Part shown: positions 46,460 to 59,000 of the stretch, piece by piece
Position numbering within the stretch: the first letter of the stretch is position 1
Layout of the letters: each line of letters begins with the position of its first letter
NCBI RefSeq assembly: GCF_029168945.1
Contig: NC_083602.1
Location: forward strand, 9,855,850-9,919,849
Length of the DNA stretch: 64,000 nucleotides
From: Cannabis sativa
Taxonomy: Eukaryota > Streptophyta > Magnoliopsida > Rosales > Cannabaceae
Direction of reading: 5' to 3'
Position numbers and translations under genes: made by a program
Notes under the pieces: model-generated
What the model was told of the DNA's origin: nothing
Seen by the model: only the letters and a program-made list of their open reading frames with translations
Databases searched by the model: none

Positions 46460-47148
46460 ACTGTGAATTTTTCTCTATTTATGAGTACATTGTTGGGATA
46501 TGACGCTTAAGTTCGGTTTCCACTGTGGATGACATTAACTGTAAAAATAGAAGCTTGTAAGACCGAAATTTCATGGTAAGTGATGACATTAAAATACGGT
46601 AAAACTATTAGACAACGCATTTATTTGTATTATACCAAATAATTTCTGTAGAGAATTTCCATGTAAATATTAACCATACATATTTGCTTTAATGTAAACA
46701 TGATATAACACCTGCGGAAAAAAGGTTCTGATTTCTGACACAGAAAAATACACAGAATTGAAATAAGTTACGTTTCGTAAATTAAAAATAAGAATTGAGA
46801 TAATTTTGAAAAATGAAAATTCCTACTTGCTCATTATAATGTTACAACTTGATACCCAACATTAAAAACTGGGAAGGCCTTATTCTACATAACTTTTTCT
46901 CCAAATAAACGAGCTCTTTAATACATTAAACTTCAAAAAATGGTATAGGAGATAGTCACAAGAAAATAAATTACAAAAAGCGATAAATCATTTCTATACA
47001 TGATCCTCAAATTAATTTAATGACATTTAAATTTAAAAGAGAACACCCAGGTCCGAAAATTTGGGTATCAAAACCCTCTATTTTCTTTATCTACTCATTT
47101 GTCTCTGATCGAAAATTATGGTGTTGCCAAAAAAAATAAATAACTTTC
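46460..47148. other. Spacer between MULE B and the GCN1 3' end
   Basis: AT-rich sequence with no ORF. The part next to 47149 is presumably the GCN1 3' untranslated region (minus strand). I did not identify a firm polyadenylation signal. Confidence 0.6.
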
Positions 47149-50100
47149 TCAACCACTTCTCAACTCATCCTCACTATCATCACTGCCATCACTGCATTTC
47201 CAGGAATAATAAATTAAATGATCAGAGTGAAAATTATATATATAAATATATATATATAAAAAAGGAACAGGTACTTTTGATATAAATAGAGATATTTTTC
47301 TGTGATCCCTTTCCATGTTTCTATTGAAAGGCCATGTAATGATCTTTGATAGCAAGAAACTAAAAAAGGAGTTGTGTGGAATATACCTATGCTCTTGATA
47401 TTTTGATAATCGTCTAGCATCTAAGCCTGTGATGAACTTTTGGGAAGCTTGAACATTTTCTGTGCCTGGAAAATAAACCAAAGCCAAACACTTAGTAACT
47501 GTTTCATCTCTTTACTTTTTAGAATTTAAAAATAACATGTCAAACTGATGGTGATGGTGATGGTGAACAACTCTTGCAATTTGGCCACGGACATTGAAAA
47601 ATCTACACTCATTCATGCAAACAAACATCCAAAACAATGATTGAGAATAACCACAAGAACAAAATTACCCTTTGTTAACTGGAAGACATGTAAAGCACAT
47701 CTTTCAGCAGCAAGTCTCACGGGAGTACTTCCGTCCTTCATACACTCAGAAAGTGCAGGACCAATCACATTCACATAACCCAAAACAGTAGAAGGATTTG
47801 CCTGAAAAATATTAAACACACAAATAAGATCCCTGTGTACTGTACTTGCCTCTAAATTTCAAGAGTTAAAAGCTACTTACTTTTGAAACTGCTTTAAGAG
47901 CAGATAATCCCCTTCTTCTGACTTCACTGGAATCATCACGAAGAGCTGAAACTAGGCACGAAATAATATCTAAATGTGCGGAAGAGTTTGAAGGATCGCT
48001 TTGAATTTGACAAAGCAGTAGTCTTCCAAAAGCCTTGGTCGAAGCTTCACGAAGAGGAAACTGTTTGGGAAGGAAAATGTCTTTAAGAATTAGTCCCCCA
48101 CCAAAAAAAAAACCTGTAAAAGGTGTCTCAAGAATTAAGTACCTTTTCATCTTTCAAAGTGCTTTTAAGATGACGCAAAATAGAAGGATACAACGTAGAA
48201 GTATAAACTGCTGATGGATTATGCCGTAGCATGGAAGAAATTGTGAGTACTGAACCATGCCTAACAGACCAGCTAGGAGAGGAGGCCAAATCTGAGAGCT
48301 CCTGCAGCAGCTCACCCAGTTGAGCTACATCCATGTGCTGCAAAATTGAAGTTAAACCAGGTCAATAAGAGCTGAACAATTTACAAGAATGATAGGAACC
48401 ACAACCGATTCATACTCTTAGACAAAAGAAAAGTGGAAGAAGAAAAACCATACCTGGGATGTAATACCCAAAATACTTGCAGCAGATATTCGAACCTGCT
48501 CATCATCCTGATTAATCAAATCTTTAAGAGTAACATACACACGTGTTCTAACAGCTTCGCTGACACTCTTCCCAGCATGCTTTAGAACACCTTTCAGAGC
48601 AAACAAAATAGCCTCCTGAATGCCACCATCTGATGTCTGTACAGTCAAATCCATTAACTCAAGTATTTCCTGGTTAAAAGAAATCTTTCTTGATGACATT
48701 AAATAATAATCACCTGCAAACTGGTTAGGAGGTCACCCACTAAAGGATCAATCCTGGAACTGAGAGCACTAAGCTTCCCTAATGCAAGGGCAGCACTCGA
48801 ACGTACAGTCCTGCACTCATTATCTAACATAGTAAGCAAAAGCAAGAAAAAAGAGAAGATGAATGAAATCTATGCATAAACAAAATGCACAGCAAAATTT
48901 GTAATTCAGGTGTGGGTGGATGGATGGGATGAGTAATAGCATATTATGACTATAGTTAGTTTGAGATGCAAAAAAGTACAAACATCAAGCCCACTAGGCC
49001 ACTATAATCTACAGACATGATCCATGTACTCTGCACCTACCTTGTGCTGTCCTGTAGGCACTTAACAAATGTTGTTTGAAGCTGGGGAAGAAACGGTTTC
49101 AAGGCCATCCCACCTTTTCTTATCATGATTGTTAAAGTAGAAAGGATGGCACTTTTGACCTGCCAAGGGAATCTATCACCTATTATCCGAATGAGAGGCC
49201 TGGTGTTTAAGAAACAAAAAATCAGATCAATAAACTGACTATGGATTTCAGACATGAGAATATAAAAGATGTAGTGTTTATTAATTTAACAGTGCCAATG
49301 TAAAATAAAAATAATAATAATAATAATCTTTGGTCGTGAAAGTCATGACATAAAAAGAATCAATGGCATGCTTCACTCTATGTGGGAATGTTAATAAATA
49401 AATTCTAAAAGTCACTCTCAGTCTCACCCCAGACAGTTTAGGTCATCACAGTAAAAGATTCCCCATTTGGGTGCAAGATGATTAGATTAAGAATCAAAAT
49501 ATATATACTAAGCATAGGTTACAATTTATCAAGTACATAATTAACACATCCATACATTATATAGACCAACATATTGGTGTAAAATGAAGAAAAAGAAAGA
49601 AAGAGACTAAATCATCACAGCTACTAATGGAATATAAAGAGGAAGTATCGGAAGCGATCGACAATTACAAATAAATGAAATTAGCTCTCAATATCTCAAG
49701 TATAACTGCATAAAATTTCAGGGGCACGTACCCTGTTATTGGGATGACAAACTCTTTTAAGGATTGTTCGCTAGTCACTTCAACTAGTTCCCCAAGACCA
49801 AGCGCAGCCTGCTCTCTTAATTCAGCTGAACCACTTATCAGACCCTAAAAAGAAGATATCAAATCACATCTCGATATCATTAGCCTTCCACAGAGACATC
49901 ATCAGAATAATGAAACAGATTATTAACCTGCCCTAACGAAGAAGAAAAAAATCTCAAATTTACTGATGCAAATGAGTTAAACCCAACAATTTACTTAAAA
50001 ACTTATGTTTCTTGCTTATTTTATTACAAAAAGAAAACTAAAAAAGCATGTTAATGTTATAGTAGCAAGAAAAAAGAAAAGAGTGTCACATATGTACTTT

Positions 50101-53015
50101 GAGATAAAGGGTGAAAAAAAAATACTTGAAGAAATATAGGAAGCAATGGTTGAAGTGCTTTGGGTAGGCAAAATCCTGGTATGAGAACTGGTCCCCCCTG
50201 CAAGTTAACAAACATGATGATTAGGAAAGCTTACGTTTCACAGATATGATAACCAGCATCAATCAAACCTGAACAGACACATAATATCTTAATTACTCTC
50301 TCACCTTCTTTTTCCTCCGTTCTTTATCCCTAGATGTAGAAACAGCATCTCGTACTAGTTTAATATAGGTAGGAAGTACATCCTTTGGAACAGAACCCAC
50401 AACCCTTGACAAAGCTTCCCAAGCAGCCTGACAGCATAATTTTATTCTGTAAGCATCAATAATTGAGAAGAAAATGTGACTTATTCGTATAAGATAGAAA
50501 ATACCGAAACAGTAGCTGAATCTGAATCACTAAGCAGAACAATCAGAGTGGTTATCATATTTGGAGCCTCATCAACCAAATATAGTTTACTGTTCTTAAA
50601 AAAATATCCAATGAGATATGCAGCACTTCTTCTTATCGAAGCCTGAAAAAAAATCATATAGAGAACAAAATTAGAGAAAGATAACATCAGCAAGGTTCTT
50701 AAATCAGGAACTGCGCGTTCAAAAACGAACAACCCTTGTACTCTTGGTAAAGTAACACAAGAAAACTACAGTTAAGAAAGACAACTAGAAAAAAGACCAA
50801 AAGATTAGAAAATTACTGACACTAAAAATACTTTAATCAGGAACTGCATGGCTAAAAATCATATAAAAAGTAAGAACTAAGAACACTGAAAGATTTCACT
50901 TCTTGATGGTACTCACATGTATATACAAGTCTAGGTTTAAAAAAATACCTGGCTATCATTAGAGGCTTTGAGAAGCTCTGGTATAAGATATTCGATACCT
51001 TCGTCGTCAATAACTAAGACCACAGTCTCCGCTGCTTCCTTAGCCAGATTTTGAACATCCTACCGTATCCACAAATAACATACAAGTTTAATGAATATTA
51101 CATACAGCATGTAAGTAAAAGTCATCATATGATCAATGGATGAATAAAAGTAAGCAAGAAGTGAATTGAAACTTAATTTGAGCAATAAAAAACCCCCATA
51201 AAACGTGAAAGTGGAATGCTACTTGCATACCTTGTCAGCACCAACCATTGCAGAGAGTAGAGCAGGAAGAACAAGGCCAAGATGAGAATTAAGACCAGCT
51301 CCAGCAACCTCAGCAAAAGCTCCCAATGCATGTGCATTGAAAGCACTAAAATTAACCAAAATTCATATGAATGTCCTCACAAAGAAACATGCAAAACATA
51401 CTAAAGTTAAGAAAGAAAACATACGAAAGAGGAAGATGGACCAGCTTCGGCAAAATATGAGGTAAAATTGCTGAAGTCCTGACACTAAAACAACAAACAG
51501 AATCGCTTAGTTTTTGGAGGCAACACATCTGTGCAGGGGAAAGGATGAAGATTGAAAACAAGGAGAGAAAGATCATATGTATATTCTACCTCAAGATTTG
51601 CTTAAGGCCATCAAGTGCAGTATCAGACGTCTCGTCATCCTCCAAAGCATGTAAAAGGGTTGGAACAATTTCATCAATTGCTTGCAATCCAGCACTCTAC
51701 ATCGAAACATTTTAATGATGATTATATTAGATAATGAACAATGAAAAGAAAAGAAAATCACATAGTCCATTGCAAAGATAAATGAATCAGGAAACAAAAA
51801 AAAAACCTTGTAGAGAGTGCTGAATGCTTGGCCTGCAGACTCTCGAACTTCAGGTGTGCTGTCAGCAGAAAAAAAAATTAAAACTAACTCCTTTACATAA
51901 AATAATATGATAATCAAACAGTAGACCATAAACACATTCACAAACCTATCACAAAGTGCTGTCCGAATAGTTGGGATGAGCTCATCCATGAAACTTATTA
52001 ACTGACTTTTACCAGCACTGCCCATCACTTCACTCAAACCTATACATACTCCCTATAAATCATATCATTAAGTAAGAAAAAACAATTATTACCTCTGGTA
52101 TAATGTAAGCTGCTAGGACATTAATTACTCGTAACATACAATAAAAATGTGAAAAATGATGCCAGAAAATGAAGTAAACAGGCTGGTCACTGAAAGTGTC
52201 AAATAAGAAAACAAAGACATTAATTAGTCACATATATATATTGCACTCCCTTTCTATATAATTTCCATCAACCACATTTGCAGTCTTAACTTTATTTCCA
52301 CTGCATTTCAAGAGGGTTTTTCTCCAAAACATGGACTCTTAACAAAAATTAACTTATAATTTTTATCACGATATAATATTTCTGTATGATGCAAAAATTA
52401 AAGCAATACAAAAAAAAAAAACTGACTTGTCTTCTGCTTGCATCTGGATCCTTCAGTCCTTTCGATAAAATAGGTATGATTAGAGGAAGCACTCTTTCGC
52501 CAAGCTTACGGACAAGTTCACCAAGTGCTCGTCCCGCAACCTACGTGAGAGCTTGAATTAGAAATGTTCAATGAGGACTCTAAAACTGACCAGATCAACC
52601 AGACAATGCAAACCTGTCGCCTCTCAGATGATGATGAAGCAAGAGAAGTAATGAGTGTATTCATCAAGACTGGCATAATATCTTTCAGAGTTCTTGGAGT
52701 ATTTACAACTATAGTTTTCCAAACATGCAAAGCAGCCTGATACAGTAAAAATCAGTGTAAAAATGTTGGGTATGAAGTCAATATTCAGATACATAAGAAA
52801 ATGTCGCCAAATAACTGGTTCTCATGTTCTCTGGTTCTCCCTACCTGACGCACTGACAGACTGATATCAGTTCGAACCATATATAATGCAGCGAGAACCT
52901 CATCACGTTTTTCCTTTCCAAGAACCTCAATGATAGCACGCCCCTGCGCTTCAGTACTAGCACCTTCATCATCGCTTCCACCCTCAAGTAAGGCTTTCCC
53001 AGAAGTTCCAGCAAC
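47149..53015 (-). CDS. GCN1: GCN1 exon block, GCN2-binding region and C-terminus
   Basis: Exons: 52845-53015, 52614-52736, 52427-52540, 51946-52052, 51807-51858, 51590-51696, 51425-51484, 51231-51345, 50949-51059, 50505-50642, 50305-50427, 50126-50197, 49742-49844, 49041-49199, 48714-48823, 48454-48669, 48143-48337, 47881-48060, 47669-47801, 47387-47465, 47149-47191. The part around [16 protein letters not shown] and [18 protein letters not shown] corresponds to the region that binds the GCN2 RWD domain in yeast. The C-terminal tail is acidic and serine-rich. Confidence 0.95.
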
Positions 53016-56000
53016 CTGAATGAAATGAGATTCAGCTATCAAAGAATGTAAGTGTGACAACACTCCTAGAAAGAAAAATGGACAAGGGAAAAAAGTGTTT
53101 ACCTTAAACAAAAGATCACCTAATAACTCTACAGAGCTTTGCCGAATACGCCAACTATCATTAAATATGCCATCCTCTACAGCCGGAAGGAGCAAAGGTA
53201 AAGACCTGAGAAAGTGACAAACAAGAAGGAAATTAGGGTTAAAAAAAAGGAAATCTGATGAATTATGATTTCAGAGAAAAGTCTGACATGTAAAGTAAAA
53301 CACCACTGCAACCACTCATAATCCAATGATTTTGAAAAGGTTTCCGGCGCTAGAAAATGATTCAGAAAAGAATTCAAAACACTCAAAGTGTTTAAGATGT
53401 AAAAACACTTGTTATTCATAAGGTTCGGGCATATTTTCTGCAATATATGCTCCACAATAACCTAATAATAACTTCAGACACTACAAACCATTTTAAAATC
53501 AAGTAACATAAAATTCAAAAAGTAATAATAATTTCAGACACTATCCATCTTAGAATCAAGTAACATAAAATTTATAAAGGAAAAAGTTTTGGGAGTGAGG
53601 AAATGAGTAATCCACTCACGTTGCTGCATAATGTTCAACCAGTACATGCCCTGCCCCTAGCGCTGCATCACGTACAGACTCATTTTCATCAGCAAGACCT
53701 GCAAGAAACATACATTTTGTTTAGATTGAGAAAGAATCTTGAAAAGAGAACAATAAAATTCAAAAGACATTTTTATAATGAAACTATTTCGAGATATTTA
53801 GTTACCATCTAAAATTGCAGGCAAGACCTGCTGCAAATACTTCTGAAACTGGATGCCCAATGACCTCGGGAAATACTACATACATAAACAACACCACCAA
53901 GTTAACTTTCTGAATACCAACAAGAATATAATGCTGGTAATGTCACCATCCACAATTAACCGTAAGTGAGGGTTCTTAATAAACATGGGAGGACTGAGGA
54001 GCTCACTCATGGACAAGTGACCATGTCTCTTTCCAATAACACAAAAACAAAAAAGCCACCATCTACAATTCACCTTAAAAAGTGTCAAATATCCGTCGCG
54101 CACAGAAGCCTTTTGATGAGAACAGTTTCGAATAATATCAGGAAGTAAATGCTCAAAGTACTCAGTTCCAAGGGCAGCCAAAACCTAGAAAGTAATTTGA
54201 CCACAGAGACATCATAAGTAATAAGAAATGTTGAGAATACACAGTAATCAAAAAAATATTTCCAATTGACCTGTCCATAAAAAGGGTTACTTCAAATCAG
54301 TTCAACGCAGTTCATACATCAATATTAAGAACAGACAAAAGTTGCATCTAAAAAGACTTGAAACTAAATCTTCCTCAAACAAAGAAACTGACCTCACTCA
54401 ATCCCTGAGCAGCTCCAGAACGCTCAACATTACTATTATCAGATTTAAGCGTATCTAATAACCAAGGAACAAGATCTGGGAATCTTTCTTCACCCATTCC
54501 ACGTATAAGTGATCCAAGAGCTCTTGCTGCAACTGAACGAACTTCCGGAATTGGATCCACAAGAACCTATTTTTGTTGACATGAAAAGTAAGAGGCTTTC
54601 ATGGACAACTAGATTGCAAGAATCTTATGAAACACCAGTGGCAAGGAAAGATGCAGAAATTTATGAAACAAACCTTTTTCACTTCAGGCAGAAGCAACCC
54701 AATATATGGAATCATATACTTTGGTTCTGTAACTAATGAACACATATTTCCCACAATTTGTGCAGCTTTCTTTTTTGTCTCTGCACTTCTCTCTCTTAGT
54801 CCCCTATGAACGATTGGAACTAATAATGCTAGTGACGGTGCATCAATTGAATTAATAAAAGTTGTCTGCAGCGAATCCATTAAGCATTTCAGCCAATAAA
54901 CAAAACAACCCCATATGATTGAAATAAGTTAGTCAAGTCAATCAACAAAGTAAACTCCGAATATTACAAAATAAGATTTTAATCTGTAATCTTACTTGCA
55001 GAAGAATATCAAGGGAGTATCTTGTATGGTCATTGGGATCTGTAAGACCCATCAAAAGTGTAGGAACAAGGGAAGATATTTCTGGATTTTTTATTACGCT
55101 CCCCACCTAAATATGAAAGGAAAAAGAAAATCACAACAACTATAGAACAAAGAACTACTATATGAATCAGAAAGAAAAAAAAAATAACCTGTTGAAGTGC
55201 CGTTTGCCCAGCTGACTGGACTTTTGGATGGGTATCTGTCAAAACCTTCATTCATAGATGTTTAAGGACAAAGATGAAACAAAATTAAGTACAAGCATAA
55301 AAAATTTTACAAAATAAAAAACAAATTCAGAAACCCAAAGAGAGACAGACCTCTGTCAGTTTTGGTACGATCTTAGGGAGACACTGGGACAATTGCTCTG
55401 GAGCACAATAGGCCATTGCACCAAGTAATTGAACACTACTTTGCTTTGTTCGCCAAGCTTTATCTTCGAGACCCTGCAAAATTAATGCATTAAATTAAAT
55501 GTTTCATACAAAGAATTAGCTTGTAAATGAAAATAAACAAGCATAATAAGTAAACAAATGCTCCAAAAAATTAATTTATATGAATGTTTGTATATATATG
55601 ATAAGTGAAAATTAAACACCTTTAAGAGAGATGGAAGGACCAACTTCACCCCCTGAGCACTGAGTTGCGACATCATTGCACGGGCAGCACATTCAGCAGC
55701 ATCACGAACTGCAATAACTTGATCCGAGAAAGAAACCAGAAGTAATGGTAACATTTGAATCACATAACTGAAAACATAAAGAATAAAAGTAAACATCAAG
55801 TAAATCATAAAATATAAAAGCATAATAGTGTAGCCATTACAATATCTTGTACGTACGGCTCAAATAATCGTCCAAGTGTTTCACAAAGACACTCAAATCC
55901 CAACAAGGCTCCTTCACGACATTTTGCAGAGTTCCTTATATGAAAAGAGAAACAAATATTAAACATTGACGTAGTCTTATTAAAAAAATAATAAGGGATA

Positions 56001-59000
56001 TTCAGATGAAATAAATTATTAAGTGGTGTTAAAATAAAATCAAAATGGTAACTTAAGTATTGCAAAAATGGTAAACAAAATGTAGGCGCAAAAATCAAAA
56101 TCACAAGCAACTTCCCATCCCCCCTTTTTCTTTCATCATCTTAGAGAAGTTGCTAGAACCACTATGATGATAATTATATTTAGTAGAAGAAAGTTTTTAT
56201 GAAACATCAAAATGGTAAGTTAACTATTGCAAAAATGGTAAACAAAATGTAGGCGCAAAAATCAAAAACACAAGCAACTTCCCATCCCCCCTTTCTCTTT
56301 CCTCGTCTTAGAAAAGTTTCCAGATCCACTATGATGAGATAATTATATTTAGTAGAAGAAAGTTTTTTGAAACATCAACCCAACCATATTCCTCTCAAAT
56401 CTCAGAAAGTAGCCAAACATCTGGTGCAATTAGATAATAATTCATTTTAAAGTTTAACAACTACACAAATCTCTACCAATAACCAAATGTTTTAAAGTTT
56501 CTTCGAACTGTTTGGAGGTTAACATAATAGTTAACACTACATCTTTAACATGTCTGCTTGAAGCGTAAGATGGAAGCAAACCTGTCTGCTAGACCTTCTC
56601 GTAGTACAGTCACAATGTTGTATTTCTTCAAGGAAGAGATTCCAAATCCCTTGACTACTCCAGCAAGCCCAAAAGCTGCTCCACGCCGCTCCCCATACTT
56701 TTCACACTTCATCAATTGATCCAAAAGCCTAGTAACGAGTGCCTGTGCATCATCCTGATGCACGGGAAAAAACATTGAAAAAAAGTTAAGCTTTCTGCTA
56801 AATAAGGCCAAAAAGTAATAAGAGAACAAAAGCCAGTGAGTTATATCTGTGTGTGCAGCAGGAATGATTTAAATTACTCCACATGAGATATTAAATTAAG
56901 TTTCTTTTTGAGATCTTGTTAGGATCCCACATCGACTAAGTATGGGATTGGTTGGTGGTCTTCTCTCTTAGGCTAGCTTTTGAGAGTGAGTTCTACCCAA
57001 GTGCAACTAACAGATCTTTAATTTAAAGATCAACAATCAGTAGATAGGATCGAATTCTAGAGCTTTGAATCGTTGGGTTGAGATGTCAATTTAATTAGGC
57101 TTTTTTTTTTTTTGAGGAATCAATTTAATTAGGCTTAAATGCAAAAAAAAAAAATGTACACATTGACTGGTAGATACCTGCTTTGATTGCATTAAAGGAG
57201 CCAGGCATGCAGAGACTGCTCTTTGAACAGCTTCTGAAGGGGTGTTCAGAACTTCTAACAATTTCTCTACAACAGTATGAACTTTAGGGTCGTCCTGAAT
57301 CAAGAAACGGATGTTAGAAGAAAAAGATCATTTCATCAATAAAAAGAAGTGACAAGACACAGATGTTAGAACAAAAAGGATCATTTCATCAATAAATAGC
57401 AGGAAGTGACAGACAGAAAATGAGGTTGAGGAATAAAAAAAAAATCAACACCTTCGCCAAATGCTTTGCCAATGCCCCAGTGAAAATAACAACACCCTCA
57501 CGAACCAAATCATATTTCTCCTCGTCTGATGCCTAATAGAAGAGAAGATGTAAAATATAAACATTAAAAAATATATGTTATACAAACACATACACAGGAA
57601 AGTATACACACTCTTCGCAAAATATAACACTTTATTCCTCCACTTTTGACTTTTTCCAGTCAAAAATGAGAGCAGCTACCTAACAGGTAGTTTTGAAAAC
57701 AGAATATATTGTTGGAAAAGAGGACCTACCTTTTTGTTTAAGTAGTTCTCAAAGATGGGAAACAATAGGGGAACATTTTCTTTTCCATGCTTATCGATAA
57801 TCATGATGCCAGCATTAAGCATTCTTCCTCTAACATCTGCATTAGGATCTGCCTGCACATTCAAAAGCATACAGAATGTTAATGCCGTCAGTTTTCTCCT
57901 TTTCGAGGAAAGAATCAACGGTTGAAATAATTGTTATTCAAGGTTATTGAAAAAAGCACACCAACTAGTATAAACACAAAGCATAAAATTGTTTTTTGTT
58001 CACCTATAAAAGTTTTCAAATAAGAGAATGAAATATTAAAACAAAACGAAACACCTACCAGTGCTCGTGAAATCAGAAATGTTATGACAACAGGAAGGTC
58101 TTTTGTTCTCAAAACATCAGCAGCAGCATGTAACGCCAAAGCAACTCCTTGTCGACCCAGCCAACCAGCATCAAGATTATCATCCATGAAACCAGAATCT
58201 CGGATGTACAGAGAAAATAAGGCAGACAGAGATTCCTGAATAATAAAAGACTTTCAATAATCTACAGTGCTAAGGCAAATGAAGTATGTCAGATCAAACA
58301 TAAACACACCTGTATAGTGTCGGGCGATTCATCCAAAGCAGCAGCTAATGCCTCGGCCGCAGCCAACCGCACATTGTAATTAATGTGGGAAAGAGCTTTA
58401 AAAAGTCCAGAATAATCAGTCCCAAAGTCGTACCCATAACGGTCCCATATATCTTCCGCTTTTTCTGCAACTGACTGAAGAGCGATATAATAAAGGGACA
58501 AAAACCAAAACCAGCAATAAAGGACTTGAAAATAATTTTCCCCCACTATGTTGCCTACTCATATCTTAAAATTTAAGAAAATAAAATAAAGCAATGGAAA
58601 GGAAACACAAAATTTCCTCACCCTGATTATTGATGAGCTGATAACAATATTAAGAACTCTCCATAAATCAATGTAGGAAACAGATACTTGAATGATAAAA
58701 AAAAAAAACTTGAAATCAAATTTGATATAGATTACTCTATTAATGACAGAACAATATAAAGGCCAAACCAATCCTCATACATGACAGTGTAATTGTGTAA
58801 CACATTGAAAATTTAGAATCTAAATTCATAGTGAGGCATTGAAGATGTTAAAGATAGTACAGAAGCTACTTGGGACAGAGATTAGTTAGCCACTACAACA
58901 AGGAAGCGTTTATGAATTTTCATTTCACTGAGGACTGACTAAAGTAGAGATATCAGTGCTTTGTGTATGCTTTATGTTTAGTTCATAGTGCTGTGATTTA

